Source: Cupriavidus necator (GTDB lineage Bacteria; Pseudomonadota; Gammaproteobacteria; Burkholderiales; Burkholderiaceae). Taken from it: 64,000 bases of DNA. The number at the start of each line of letters is the position of its first letter. The first letter of the stretch is position 1. The DNA is taken from contig CP074382.1 of the NCBI GenBank assembly GCA_022041995.1, positions 310,001-374,000 of the forward strand, given 5' to 3'. A model generated the notes under the pieces. That model made no database searches. It had not been told where the DNA came from and was given only the letters and a program-made list of their open reading frames with translations. The position numbers and the translations under genes were made by a program. Below, piece by piece: positions 36,769 through 45,948 of this stretch.

Positions 36769-38124
36769 TTGGCTATCGTGGTCAAATCTGAAAAAGCGTG
36801 CACGGTAAACCCGTTAAAAACAAGCCAGCCACTCGGTGCCAGCTATGCGGCTATGGGACTCGACGCCTGCGTGCCTATGATGCACGGCTCGCAAGGCTGC
36901 ACGTCGTTTGGCTTGGTGTTGCTTGTGCGACATTTCAAGGAAGCTATCCCGCTGCAGACTTCAGCGATGGATGAAGTCTCTGCCGTGTTGGGTGGATATG
37001 ACAATGTCGAGACAGCGTTGCTTAATATTCGCAAGCGTGAGGCGCCAAGAATCGTTGTAGTCTGCTCGACGGGTCTCACCGAGACCACTGGCGAGGATCT
37101 TGGTGGTTATCTTAAAATGATACGCAGGCGTAACCCAGAACTGATCGATACGGAAATTGTGTACGTCTCGACGCCAGATTACGCTGGCGCCTTCGAGGAC
37201 GGTTACAGCAAGGCTGTGTCGGCGATTGTGATGGCACTAGTCAAGCCACTGCCTACTATTCATCGACAAATTAACGTGTTGCCCGGTAGCCATTTGTCGC
37301 CACGTGATATTGAAGAGCTGCGCGCGATAGTCGATACATTTGGCCTAGACCCAATAATCCTCCCAGACATTTCCGGTTCGCTTGATGGTCATCTTGCTTC
37401 AGAATGGCGGGGTACAACGCAGGGCGGGACTACGCTCGATCAAATCCACGCTGCCGGTGCATCCTCTTTCACAATCGGCATTGGGGAGCAAACTCGCGCT
37501 GGTGCGCGAGCGTTACAGGCAATAGCTGGCACGCCATTCGAAATCTTCGAACGCCTCACGGGACTGGAGCCCAACGACCGGCTGCTGCGGCTTCTTGCGC
37601 AGTTGTCAGGCCGAGCTATTCCAGGAAAGTACCGGCGGCAGCGTAACCAACTGCTGGATGCAATGCTAGACAGCCACTTCTACACGGGTGGCATAAAGGT
37701 AGCAATCGGTGCGGAGCCTGACCTGCTCCTTTCGATTGGTTCACTGCTGCACGAGATGGGGGCCGAATTGTCGGTCTGCGTCAGCACGACTGCATCTGCC
37801 GCGCACGCACTATTGCCCGCAAGCGAAGTGGTGCTGGGGGACCTGGAGGACATGGAGCGCGCGGGTGGCAATTGCGATGTGCTAATTACTCATTCGCATG
37901 GACGGCAGATGGCCGCGCGACTCGGCAAGCCGCTGATGCGCATAGGCTTCCCTGTGTTCGACCGCGTGGGAAACGCACATCGGTGTCAAATTGGCTATCG
38001 AGGCACAATGGAACTGATCTTCGAGTTTGCAAACCTGATGCTCGAGCAGATTAAATACCGCGCACCGAGCGATTGGCCTCTGCCCGCGAGCCTCCATCGT
38101 ATTGTGGCAAGTTCCCGGATCTGA
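36769..38124 (+). CDS. nifN: NifN, FeMo-co scaffold subunit
   Basis: 451 residues from a TTG at 36769 ('LAIVVKSEKACTVNPLKTSQ'), chosen because GAGGGGGAG lies about 6 bases upstream and the frame before it overlaps nifE. NifN pairs with NifE. Landmarks: 'TSQPLGASYAAMGLDACV', 'HGSQGCTSFGLVLLVRHFKE', 'VVCSTGLTETTGEDLGGYL' and 'RIGFPVFDRVGNAHRC'. Frame intact. The rare start may keep it balanced with NifE. Confidence 0.92.
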   Translation: MAIVVKSEKACTVNPLKTSQPLGASYAAMGLDACVPMMHGSQGCTSFGLVLLVRHFKEAIPLQTSAMDEVSAVLGGYDNVETALLNIRKREAPRIVVVCSTGLTETTGEDLGGYLKMIRRRNPELIDTEIVYVSTPDYAGAFEDGYSKAVSAIVMALVKPLPTIHRQINVLPGSHLSPRDIEELRAIVDTFGLDPIILPDISGSLDGHLASEWRGTTQGGTTLDQIHAAGASSFTIGIGEQTRAGARALQAIAGTPFEIFERLTGLEPNDRLLRLLAQLSGRAIPGKYRRQRNQLLDAMLDSHFYTGGIKVAIGAEPDLLLSIGSLLHEMGAELSVCVSTTASAAHALLPASEVVLGDLEDMERAGGNCDVLITHSHGRQMAARLGKPLMRIGFPVFDRVGNAHRCQIGYRGTMELIFEFANLMLEQIKYRAPSDWPLPASLHRIVASSRI

Positions 38125-38172
38125 TGCCGAGATTCCGTCCAGCCACTAAGTGATTCCACAAGGAGAGCATGC

Positions 38173-38859
38173 ATGAAAATCGCATTCGCCACGCAAGATA
38201 AGGTGCATGTTGACGCGCACTTCGGGTGGGCTAAGAATATCGTGGTCTACGACGTGACAGCGGCGGGGCACAAGTTTATCGAGGTTTTCGATTTCAGCGA
38301 CACGCCGCAGAAGCATGGCAACGAAGAAAAGTTGGGGCGAAGGCTCGAAGTCATCCGTGACTGCGCGATCTTGTACGTTGCAGCAATTGGAGGCGCTGGG
38401 GCGGCGCGCGTGGTTGCGTTGAAGATCCATCCTGTCAAGGTGGCACAGGCAGAGCCGATTGAGGTGATTTTGAGAAAGGTCCAGGAAGTGTTAAAGGGAA
38501 CACCGCCGCCGTGGTTAAGGAAGGCGATTAAGAAGGACGTTGGCACGTCATACGATTTTGCAGCGGACGACGAGTTGCCCGATAGCCGCGCCTATTGCAA
38601 AGAAGACGACTTCGCTTCGCGCCACATAGTGCTCGGTACGGAACCTGGCAGGGAAGGTAAGATAAAGGATCCTGAGGAAGAAAAAGCGCGCTTAAAAAAA
38701 CTGAATGCGCTGGCTGTGCAAGCCAAGATGGATCTACATGATCTATCCGAAGAGTTGCCGGCTAGTTGGGAGAAAATCCTAATCGTTGCCAGACGCTGCC
38801 ACGAAATCCATGCCGCATTGATGGAGGCGCGAAAGAGCGCCGGAGCGGCTTACAAGTGA
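38173..38859 (+). CDS. nifX: NifX fused to a DUF683-type domain
   Basis: 228 residues. Residues 1-~120 are NifX, a FeMo-co carrier: 'MKIAFATQDKVHVDAHFGWA', 'DCAILYVAAIGGAGAARVV', 'VLKGTPPPWLRKAI'. Free-standing NifX ends about here. After a ~45-residue linker comes a DUF683-like helical hairpin ('EEEKARLKKLNALAVQAKMD', 'HDLSEELPASWEKILIVARR'), elsewhere a separate ~70-residue gene near nifX and fdxB. The usual DUF269 gene between them is missing. Frame is clean throughout, so the fusion looks real. Its TGA overlaps the GTG start of fdxB. Confidence 0.88.
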   Translation: MKIAFATQDKVHVDAHFGWAKNIVVYDVTAAGHKFIEVFDFSDTPQKHGNEEKLGRRLEVIRDCAILYVAAIGGAGAARVVALKIHPVKVAQAEPIEVILRKVQEVLKGTPPPWLRKAIKKDVGTSYDFAADDELPDSRAYCKEDDFASRHIVLGTEPGREGKIKDPEEEKARLKKLNALAVQAKMDLHDLSEELPASWEKILIVARRCHEIHAALMEARKSAGAAYK

Positions 38860-39173
38860 ATAGTGCGAGAATTGACGTGAGCGATAACTTTTCCGTGACG
38901 CTACCAAGCGGCGCGATCTGGACGCCGAACTTTGTTAGTTCGATCGATCAGCACAAATGCATCGGTTGTGGCCGATGCTTTCGTGTGTGTTCTCGCGGTG
39001 TCCTTCAACTGGTGGGGGTTAGCGAGGACGGGAGCCTTATTCCCCTTGAGGACGAGGACGAGGATGAATGCGAGAAGAAGGTTATGACTATCGCCCGTCG
39101 CGAGGATTGCATAGGTTGCACTGCGTGCGCGAAGATTTGTCCAAAAAAGTGCTACACGCACGCGCCGGCCTAG
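38856..39173 (+). CDS. fdxB: FdxB, nif-specific ferredoxin (ferredoxin III type)
   Basis: 105 residues from a GTG at 38856 that overlaps the nifX stop (GTGA), implying coupled translation. Two 4Fe-4S sites are seen: 'CIGCGRCFRVCSRGVL' and 'CIGCTACAKICPKKC'. An acidic insert 'LEDEDEDECEKK' separates them, as in nif ferredoxin III. Likely role is electron supply for FeMo-co assembly or nitrogenase. Confidence 0.9.
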   Translation: MNSARIDVSDNFSVTLPSGAIWTPNFVSSIDQHKCIGCGRCFRVCSRGVLQLVGVSEDGSLIPLEDEDEDECEKKVMTIARREDCIGCTACAKICPKKCYTHAPA

Positions 39174-39191
39174 GTATCAGAGAGGACGCCC

Positions 39192-39760
39192 ATGGACTTC
39201 CACAGGACTCTAATGCGTCATGCGGTAGATGCCAATGACTGCACGGTGCTTGCGCTTGCTGGCATTCTCTCTTCGGCCCTCGTTGAAGGGGACGTACATG
39301 CCCTCCCCATAAGGGGACTTGATGCGAACGAGACAAGGTGGCTGCTTGCACACTGGTTTCCAGGTGCGGATGATGCATTATCTTTGCAATTGAATAGGGC
39401 GACTACGACCTCGCAAGACCAAACGCGTTACGATGAGGTCGAGGATCTCGTAACCTTGCTTGAGGCGCACGCAGATCCGCGCGCCGGTACACCCAACGAG
39501 GTGCGCTGCGTTTCCCATGCACTGGCTTCCGCGTGTTTGAAAGACAAACACTTGTGGCAAAATTTACGCCTTCCCTCCCGGGTGGAACTGTCTGAGCTGC
39601 TTAAGTACTGGTTCCCCTGCTCGCTGAAAAGAATGTCCACGGAATGAAGTGGAAGAAGTTCCTCTACAAACAGCTATGTGAACGCGATGCGCTATTCGTC
39701 TGCAGGGCTCCGAGCTGCAGCGTTTGCCCCAGTTTCGAAGATTGTTTTGGGCCTGAGTGA
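39192..39760 (+). CDS. nifQ: NifQ, molybdenum donor for FeMo-co (apparent frameshift)
   Basis: NifQ delivers Mo to NifEN. The first frame (39192-39647) contains 'ALASACLKDKHLWQNLRLPS' then drifts into 'LKRMSTE' and stops. The next frame continues 'KNVHGMKWKKFLYKQLC' and ends with the NifQ metal motif 'CRAPSCSVCPSFEDCFG' (Cx4Cx2Cx5C). One extra C in the C4 run at 39614-39617 joins them into 189 residues with 'WFPLLAEKNVHGMKW'. This is the same type of one-base loss as in nifE, nifB, nifT, nifH and nifD. Confidence 0.85.
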
Positions 39761-39903
39761 CAAAAGACCACACTTTACAAGTAGGCGGTCAGTCGGCATC
39801 AGGTCCATAGAAAGACGTTCGAATCATATCCACATACCATAAACACGTTCGACCCTGGCTGGGGCGAAGGATATACCGTATGGTCCTTCCATGTCGCCTG
39901 GCG

Positions 39904-40389
39904 CTATCTGGAAGCTGAATGAGCGAGCAGGGCTTCAACGACTTCCAAGCCGATGCTGTCGGCGGGGTCCAGCTTGCGAAGCTTGTTCATCAGCTGGAGC
40001 GCCATGGCATGGTCGCCGAGGCGTATACTAAATAGCGTCAGGGCCTTCAGGGTGAAGAGCCAGAAGCGCCCGGGGCCGGAAATTGTGAAGTCGGTGTCGC
40101 CCGGTTCTACCGCACGCCAATCAATGTTGATGGAGGCTTGTCGCGCAGCGGCTACCAGGGCTTTGCTGGCCACCTCCTGCGCTTTGCGAAGCTCACCGTG
40201 GTTTGCTTGGAACTTATACAGCAGATAGTACGGCGGCAGACAGTTCGGGAACGAGAGAACTGCCGTCCATAAGGCGACTTCCGCCTTGTCACTGCCCCCA
40301 CCCCGAATTGTATTGATCAACTGTAGAACAGCGGGCGGGACAGTGCCGCCAAAGAGTTCGGCAGACTCGAAACCAGTAATGAGATTCAT
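39904..40389 (-). CDS. TPR-like protein opposite the nif operon
   Basis: 161 residues. The sequence looks all-helical with TPR-like pairs: 'LPPYYLLYKFQANHGELRKA' followed by 'KALVAAARQ', and 'LFTLKALTLFSIRLGDHAMA' with 'LMNKLRKLDPADSIG'. Small TPR proteins of this kind occur in nif clusters of other proteobacteria and may aid assembly, but the role is unknown. It is on the minus strand, converging on nifQ across a ~140-bp gap. Confidence 0.7.
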   Translation of the reverse strand: MNLITGFESAELFGGTVPPAVLQLINTIRGGGSDKAEVALWTAVLSFPNCLPPYYLLYKFQANHGELRKAQEVASKALVAAARQASINIDWRAVEPGDTDFTISGPGRFWLFTLKALTLFSIRLGDHAMALQLMNKLRKLDPADSIGLEVVEALLAHSASR

Positions 40390-40477
40390 CCATTTCTCCT
40401 ACATAATGAGGCATCCGATCACTTTACTATTCTCAAGCTGATGGATGCCCGATGAAGCGGCGAACGATCTGACTTAG

Positions 40478-41816
40478 CAGGCCGCTGAAGTACTCGCTGC
40501 GGGCGGGGCAAAGCTTCCCCCTGCGCGACGCACATGCCTCGTATTTTTCATAATCCGGAAGCCGGGCGTCACTTCATCGATTTTCACGCGGTTTGATGCC
40601 CATTTTTAGCTTCCTTGCTCCCATTACAGTCCCTGCGGACGGATTTGTCCTAGCGTTCGCATCCGCACGAGGTTGTAAGCGGCCATGCTAAGCACAAACA
40701 TCTGGTCGACCTTCTTCAAGCCGCGCACCATCACCTGACGCATGCGCCCGACCGTCTTGACCCAGCCGAAGCCCTGTTCGATCAGCTTGCGCTTCTGCTG
40801 CGAGATGGCATAGCCGACGCTGCGGGCAATCTCATCGGACACCGCCGAGCGTCGCCCTGAAGTGTTTTGCGCCACGTGCGGAGTCACCTTCATCTCCAGG
40901 CAGGCTTGAACGAACTCCTCGGCGTCGTAGCCCTTGTCCGCGCCCACGGTAACTTCGGCGCTGGGCTCGTTAGCAACCTGCCGGGCGTCGTTGAGCATGG
41001 CCTTCGCGGCCTCGCGCTCAGCATATCCATCGGCTTGGGTCACCACGGCACTGACCACCAGGCCGTGGCGGTTGTCGCTCAAGGTGTGGCCCATATAGCG
41101 CAGCTCACTGGCGGTCTTGCCCTTGCGATAGAGCTTGGCGTCCGGATCAGTCTTGGACTGATGCGTCTCGTTGCTGCGCTTCTCTCCTTGGAAGCCGCCG
41201 GTGCCACCGCTGTCGCTGTCATCGCCATTGCCGCCGTCCTTGCGTACGAAGCTCTTGTGGCCGGCCCAGGCCTTAATCATCGTGCCATCCACGCTGAAGT
41301 GCTCGCCCGACAGCAAGTTGCGCTTGTGCGCGATATCCAGCACCTCGTTGAAGAACGTGATCACTGCATCGTGCTGGATCAGCCGTGCACGGTTCTTGGT
41401 AAACACCGTTGGCACCCAGACTGCGTCGTCCATCGACAGGCCGATGAACCAGCGGAACAGCAAGTTGTACTGCGTTTGCTCCATCAGTTGCCGTTCGGAC
41501 CGGATGCTATACAGAACCTGCAGCAGCATCGCGCGCAGCAGCTTCTCCGGCGCAATGCTCGGGCGTCCGCCCTTGATGTCGGCTTCGTACATGCTTGCGA
41601 ACAGCCGATCCATCTTCGTCAAGGCCTGGTTGACCATGGTGCGGATCGGGCGCAACGGATGCGCTTGCGGCACGAAATCTTCGAGTCGCAGCATGGTGAA
41701 CAGGCTTTCGGTGAAGGTGTCGGCGCCGCGCATGAATCTCGGATGGAGTGGTATCTGGTAATCAACGCCTTGGCACGCTACCGCGCTGACTTCGGGCTAG
41801 GTATTTCAGCAGCCTG
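40478..41816 (-). mobile_element. IS5-family element, complete (1339 bp)
   Basis: Ends CAGGCCGCTGAAGTACTCG (40478) and CAGGCTGCTGAAATACCTAG (read from 41816) are imperfect inverted repeats. TTAG flanks both sides (40474-40477 and 41817-41820), matching the YTAR target duplication of IS5. It separates the TPR gene from fixX. Confidence 0.88.
40624..41733 (-). CDS. IS5-family transposase
   Basis: 369 residues: N-terminal 'MRGADTFTESLFTMLRLED' and 'GRPSIAPEKLLRAMLLQVLY', catalytic 'HFSVDGTMIKAWAGHKSF' (Asp 1), 'VTVGADKGYDAEEFVQACL' (Asp 2) and 'KRKLIEQGFGWVKTVGRMRQ' (Glu). Intact. The first ~35 codons are also present in the fragment at 18296-18480. Confidence 0.88.
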   Translation of the reverse strand: MRGADTFTESLFTMLRLEDFVPQAHPLRPIRTMVNQALTKMDRLFASMYEADIKGGRPSIAPEKLLRAMLLQVLYSIRSERQLMEQTQYNLLFRWFIGLSMDDAVWVPTVFTKNRARLIQHDAVITFFNEVLDIAHKRNLLSGEHFSVDGTMIKAWAGHKSFVRKDGGNGDDSDSGGTGGFQGEKRSNETHQSKTDPDAKLYRKGKTASELRYMGHTLSDNRHGLVVSAVVTQADGYAEREAAKAMLNDARQVANEPSAEVTVGADKGYDAEEFVQACLEMKVTPHVAQNTSGRRSAVSDEIARSVGYAISQQKRKLIEQGFGWVKTVGRMRQVMVRGLKKVDQMFVLSMAAYNLVRMRTLGQIRPQGL

Positions 41817-41920
41817 TTAGGCGCCGGTACATCATAAAGAAGGAATCCTACGGAAGACCCCTTTAGCTTAACGTCGCAACGAAGGCAGCCATCATCCCTT
41901 GCCGCGAAAGGCGCCTCAGG

Positions 41921-41939
41921 TCCCTTTTTAAAAAAGGGA
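41921..41939 (-). terminator. Palindrome after fixX, possible terminator
   Basis: TCCCTTTTTAAAAAAGGGA is a 9-bp inverted repeat around one base, 42 bp after the fixX stop. Read in the fix direction it yields a U-rich hairpin of doubtful stability. Confidence 0.35.
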
Positions 41940-41980
41940 AAGGAGCAATAAAGGCCCCGCCCCATTTCAGCGCTTCGGCC

Positions 41981-42280
41981 TTAGCCGAACTTGAACTGGA
42001 TACCATGACCGCCTCGCGGGTACTCCCATTCGACGTTGTGGTGGTCGGTGCAGAGAATGCGGCAACTGCCACATTCGAGACAGCCGTCGGTGATGAGGGT
42101 GACTGACCCGTTGGTCTCGCTTCGATAGCAAGAGGCTGGGCAGATGAACGTGCAGCTTTTGTCAGCACAGTCATTGGTGCAGATTTCCACGTTCTTGATG
42201 TGGATATGTGGCCTCCCTACGTCCACGCGATAGCGGTTCTGATATAGCTTTTCTTCGATGTTAACGGTCACTTTTCTCAT
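41981..42280 (-). CDS. fixX: FixX ferredoxin-like protein
   Basis: 99 residues from 'MRKVTVNIEEKLYQNRY' (42280). The Cys pattern 'CTNDCADKSCTFICPASC' and 'CLECGSCRILC' forms the 4Fe-4S site. FixX passes electrons from the FixABC flavoprotein complex. The ATG overlaps the fixC stop as ATGA. Confidence 0.93.
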   Translation of the reverse strand: MRKVTVNIEEKLYQNRYRVDVGRPHIHIKNVEICTNDCADKSCTFICPASCYRSETNGSVTLITDGCLECGSCRILCTDHHNVEWEYPRGGHGIQFKFG

Positions 42281-43587
42281 CGAAGCGCCCTCCATAGTTT
42301 GTATGCGTCGCCAAGAAGCCCAGGTAGAGTCCGGCTCTTCCGGAACTTCCCCATGATTTCGTGCTTCTTTGTCGTTTTGTCGACGCCGTCTACTGTAATC
42401 ATCGTACGTGCTGCGCTTGCGATGAGGTCAGGATACGTTGTAAAGAATTGCGGGTTGTGTCGCAGGATCTCTGGCATGTGGCGATACTTGTACAAATCCT
42501 TTATCACGAAACTCCTATCAAGAGCGCTCTTGTACATCGAAAGTGCTTGGGCGCGGTAGCCACGGCCCACCGCTTTTGCCACTATTGCTGTTTCCGCAGC
42601 AAGGCGGCCTGTCGTCATCGCTAGGTTAGACCCCTCCCGATGCGCGGAATTAACGAAGCCTCCTGAATCACCGACGATCATCCAGCCGTTGCCATACACT
42701 TGCGGAATCGTATTGAAGCCACCCTCGGGAATTAGATGTGCACAGTACTCTTTCATTTCGCCTCCATCAATGAGTGGAGCTATCGAAGGGTGGTGCTTCA
42801 TGTTTTCGAGCAGCGCATAAGGGCTCGTTCGGTGTGCGGACTCTTTGAAGTCACTGAGCATGCATCCGACGCCGATGGTCAGCGACTCTTTGTTGGTATA
42901 AAGAAAGCCCGTGCCTGTCATGCCATCGGTGATGCGGCCAACCATTTCGATAGCGACGCCTTCATATCCTACAACGTTAAAGCGTTGGCGAATGGTTTCC
43001 TCGGGGAGGAAGAGAATCTCTTTGACAGCCAGCGCGACGTTTTTCGCTTCAATCTCGCCGTGAAATTTCGCCTTGCGTGCAAGCGTTGAGTTGACGCCAT
43101 CTGCGAGTATCACAATGTCTGCATATACGTCACCGTTTTCACGGTCGCATTGAACGCCGACGACCTGGTCACCATCCAAAATCAGTTGGTTCACCGTCGT
43201 CTCGCAGATAAGCAATGCGCCGGCCTCGCGAACCTTTGAGGAGAACCATTTATCAAATTGCGCGCGGATGATGGTGTAGCGATTATAGGGTTGTTTGTTG
43301 TAGTCATCGCTTCGTACGTGCGTGCCTACGAACGAAGTTTCGTCGAGCATCCACATGCGTTGTTCAATGATGTGCCGCTCGAGCGGTGCATCGTCGCGAA
43401 AATCTGGAATAATCTTTTCCAGCGCATTCGCATAGAGAATCGCTCCCTGAACGTTCTTGCTGCCCGGATATTCACCGCGCTCAATTTGAAGAACTTTTAG
43501 ACCTGCCTTGGCCATAACGTACGCCGCGGCGTTTCCGGAAGGTCCTGCCCCAACGACAATTACGTCAAAACGCAAAGGTTCCGTCAT
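42277..43587 (-). CDS. fixC: FixC flavoprotein (electron-transfer quinone-type oxidoreductase)
   Basis: 436 residues. An FAD-binding Rossmann start 'VIVVGAGPSGNAAAYVMAKA' opens it, with 'IERGEYPGSKNVQGAILY' and a C-terminal 'NGWMIVGDSGGFVNSAHREG'. It resembles ETF-quinone oxidoreductase and forms, with FixA, B and X, an electron-bifurcating complex that feeds nitrogenase. Its ends overlap fixB and fixX by 4 bp each. Confidence 0.94.
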   Translation of the reverse strand: MTEPLRFDVIVVGAGPSGNAAAYVMAKAGLKVLQIERGEYPGSKNVQGAILYANALEKIIPDFRDDAPLERHIIEQRMWMLDETSFVGTHVRSDDYNKQPYNRYTIIRAQFDKWFSSKVREAGALLICETTVNQLILDGDQVVGVQCDRENGDVYADIVILADGVNSTLARKAKFHGEIEAKNVALAVKEILFLPEETIRQRFNVVGYEGVAIEMVGRITDGMTGTGFLYTNKESLTIGVGCMLSDFKESAHRTSPYALLENMKHHPSIAPLIDGGEMKEYCAHLIPEGGFNTIPQVYGNGWMIVGDSGGFVNSAHREGSNLAMTTGRLAAETAIVAKAVGRGYRAQALSMYKSALDRSFVIKDLYKYRHMPEILRHNPQFFTTYPDLIASAARTMITVDGVDKTTKKHEIMGKFRKSRTLPGLLGDAYKLWRALR

Positions 43588-44711
43588 TTGATAACCCCCA
43601 TGTGTCCCAATCTCCGCTGTGCAAAGTGGTCCTTGCAGGCTTGAGTCAATGCCGGCAGTAGTTGCATGGCATCCCCGACGATGCCGTAATGCGCGTAGTC
43701 GAAAATCGGTGCATTTGCATCGGTGTTGATCGCCACGATGATGTCAGAACTTTCCATGCCGACGCGATGCTGGATCGCACCGGAAATTCCTGCTGCGATG
43801 TAAAGTTTCGGTCGAACGGTTTTACCCGTCTGCCCTACTTGGCGCTCGGCTTCGACCCAGCCAGCTTGCACGCAGGGGCGAGTTGCACCAACTTCTCCGC
43901 CGAGTACGCGCGCCAGATTGAAGACGAGCTGGAAGTTCTCGGGATTCTTCATTCCCTTCCCACCACTTACGATCACGTCGGCATAAGGAAGGTTATTTTG
44001 ATTGCTTTTTGAATCGGCGATGAAATCGAGCAACTTCGTTACAATGTCGGACTCTAGCATTCCTAATTGCTCTTGAATGATTTGTCCGCAACGGCCAGTC
44101 TGAGTTGGAGGCATCGCCATTACACGCGGACGAACCGTCGCCATCTGAGGACGGCATGCAAGGGTCATTATCGTGCAAAGAAGTGAACCGCCGAAGGTCG
44201 GACGAGTGGCCGCAAGAGCGCGCGAGGTCGAGTCGATGCTCAAGCTGGTGCAGTCCGCCGTCAGGCCCGTCGAGAGAGTCGTCGCCACAGAGCCGGCAAG
44301 ATCACGGCCCATAGTGGTCGCTCCGAGAAGCAGGATCTCTGGACGATATTTGTCAACTAAATCGGTCAATCCTTTTGTAAATGGCTCATTTCGATACCCA
44401 CGCAACACCGGATCGTGGATCACATAAGCCTTGTTTGCACCGAAACTAAATGCTTCAGTGGCAAACTGCTCAAGCGGTTCGTCAGAGCCGCCTAGCGCGA
44501 CTACTGCTACCTCACTGCCCAGCTTGTCTGCGAGCTTATAAGCCTCGCCTAGCAGTTCCCACGACACGCTATGAACCTGAGCCTGGTCGTGTTCAAGGAA
44601 AACCCATACACCCTTGTAAGTTTTCAGGTGTTCAGGCAACTCGAGGTGGCGGCCGCTGGCCTTCCTAACGGTAGTGTTCGGCATGTTGTCTGAGCCAATG
44701 GGAAAATTCAT
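43584..44711 (-). CDS. fixB: FixB, ETF alpha-like subunit
   Basis: 375 residues. The C-terminal FAD domain is typical of ETF alpha: 'ADVIVSGGKGMKNPENFQLV', 'ARVLGGEVGATRPCVQAGWV', 'LYIAAGISGAIQHRVGMESS' and 'DANAPIFDYAHYGIVGDAM'. Forms the flavoprotein dimer with FixA. It overlaps both fixA and fixC by ATGA, so the four fix genes are translationally chained. Confidence 0.94.
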   Translation of the reverse strand: MNFPIGSDNMPNTTVRKASGRHLELPEHLKTYKGVWVFLEHDQAQVHSVSWELLGEAYKLADKLGSEVAVVALGGSDEPLEQFATEAFSFGANKAYVIHDPVLRGYRNEPFTKGLTDLVDKYRPEILLLGATTMGRDLAGSVATTLSTGLTADCTSLSIDSTSRALAATRPTFGGSLLCTIMTLACRPQMATVRPRVMAMPPTQTGRCGQIIQEQLGMLESDIVTKLLDFIADSKSNQNNLPYADVIVSGGKGMKNPENFQLVFNLARVLGGEVGATRPCVQAGWVEAERQVGQTGKTVRPKLYIAAGISGAIQHRVGMESSDIIVAINTDANAPIFDYAHYGIVGDAMQLLPALTQACKDHFAQRRLGHMGVIK

Positions 44712-45553
44712 GAAAACGTCTTTAGCAGGTCCGTCTCCAATGTTGGGTGACGGGTAAGTATCTTTTGCATCAGTTTGCAGGACACATCGTGCAGGCTTGA
44801 GGCATCCACTTCCAGAATCTCGGCCTTTTCGTCTCTTGGCGTTGCGCCGAATACTTTGCTAACTACAGTGGGCGAGCCTTTTAGCCCAATCTTATTCAAG
44901 TCAGTGATACCGGCTTGCTCGCGATTCCATTTTCGTATCGGAAACGCAGCCGCGTGTATCATTGCGGGGAGCGTTGCAAAGCGCAATTCGTTCGTGTTCT
45001 CAAGCATCGTCACGAGGCAAGGCAACGCGGTCTGAAGCACCTGCACGCCTCCTTCCGCACGACGCTCGACGACGATTGAGCGTGCATCTAAATCTGTCTC
45101 GACAACCTTGGAAACATAGGTCAGGAGTTGGAAACCGAGCCGTCTCGCGATGCCGGGGCCAACTTGCGCGGTGTCGCCATCGATGGTCTGCTTTCCCGTA
45201 AAAACGATATCCACCGTTTGTTGCGTCGTGATCTGCTGGATGGCAGCGGCAAGCGCATAAGAAGTTGCGAGCGTGTCGGCCCCAGCGAATGCGCGGTCGG
45301 TGATGAGCACGGCGTCATCAGCGCCGAAGCTGATGCACTTGCGCAGCGCGTCCTCAGCCTGAGGCGGCCCCATGCACAGCGCCGTGATTCGTCCTCCGTG
45401 GCGGTCCTTAAGCCGCAACGCTTCCTCCAATGAAAATAGGTCGTACGGGTTCACGATCGCAGGAACGCCTTGGCGCATTATTGTATTGGTGACAGGATGC
45501 ACCCGGATCTGTGCTGAATCGGGGACTTGCTTGATACAGACAACAATATGCAT
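44708..45553 (-). CDS. fixA: FixA, ETF beta-like subunit
   Basis: 281 residues: 'MHIVVCIKQVPDSAQIRVHP' start, 'NPYDLFSLEEALRLKDRHGG' and 'DIVFTGKQTIDGDTAQVGPG' are ETF beta hallmarks. Partner of FixB. Follows nifW by 16 bp. Confidence 0.94.
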   Translation of the reverse strand: MHIVVCIKQVPDSAQIRVHPVTNTIMRQGVPAIVNPYDLFSLEEALRLKDRHGGRITALCMGPPQAEDALRKCISFGADDAVLITDRAFAGADTLATSYALAAAIQQITTQQTVDIVFTGKQTIDGDTAQVGPGIARRLGFQLLTYVSKVVETDLDARSIVVERRAEGGVQVLQTALPCLVTMLENTNELRFATLPAMIHAAAFPIRKWNREQAGITDLNKIGLKGSPTVVSKVFGATPRDEKAEILEVDASSLHDVSCKLMQKILTRHPTLETDLLKTFS

Positions 45554-45569
45554 GGTTCGTTTCTCCGTG

Positions 45570-45908
45570 TCAGACGGCGTCGCGATTGCTTAGCGAAGCG
45601 CGAAGGCTCTCGAGGTTGACGTGCCGCCGTCCGTCCGTCTCCTGAAAACACCTGAATACTTTTTGTTCCGCTGGCGTGGACAAGACAAAATCGTTGTAGG
45701 CTTTGAGAAGCAAGCTGCGATAAAATGCGAACATCGCAGTGCCGTTGTCACGGGAAGGTTCTTCCTGTTGCTCGATATACTGAAAAAACCGCTTCAGGAT
45801 ATGTAAACGGCTGACGTTCAGAACTTTTTCGTCGAATGCGATGTCAAAATACCGAAAAAAATCCTCAGTCGACGAGAGGTGTTGCTGGTGATTGATGAGT
45901 CCTTGCAT
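45570..45908 (-). CDS. nifW: NifW, nitrogenase stabilising/assembly protein
   Basis: 112 residues, normal NifW length. 'STEDFFRYFDIAFDEKVLNV' and 'RLHILKRFFQYIEQ' open it, and 'MFAFYRSLLLKAYNDFVLST' follows. NifW binds the MoFe protein during assembly or oxygen stress. It sits between the nifV remnant and fixA and is probably transcribed from the promoter at 47166-47181. Confidence 0.9.
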   Translation of the reverse strand: MQGLINHQQHLSSTEDFFRYFDIAFDEKVLNVSRLHILKRFFQYIEQQEEPSRDNGTAMFAFYRSLLLKAYNDFVLSTPAEQKVFRCFQETDGRRHVNLESLRASLSNRDAV

Positions 45909-45948
45909 ATCTTTGCTCCTGGTGAACAGTAAGCTACTAGGAATTAGG

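Noticed and set aside
40867..41820. 317-codon frame antisense to the IS5 transposase
   Set aside because: Shadow of a clear transposase on the other strand, with no family resemblance.
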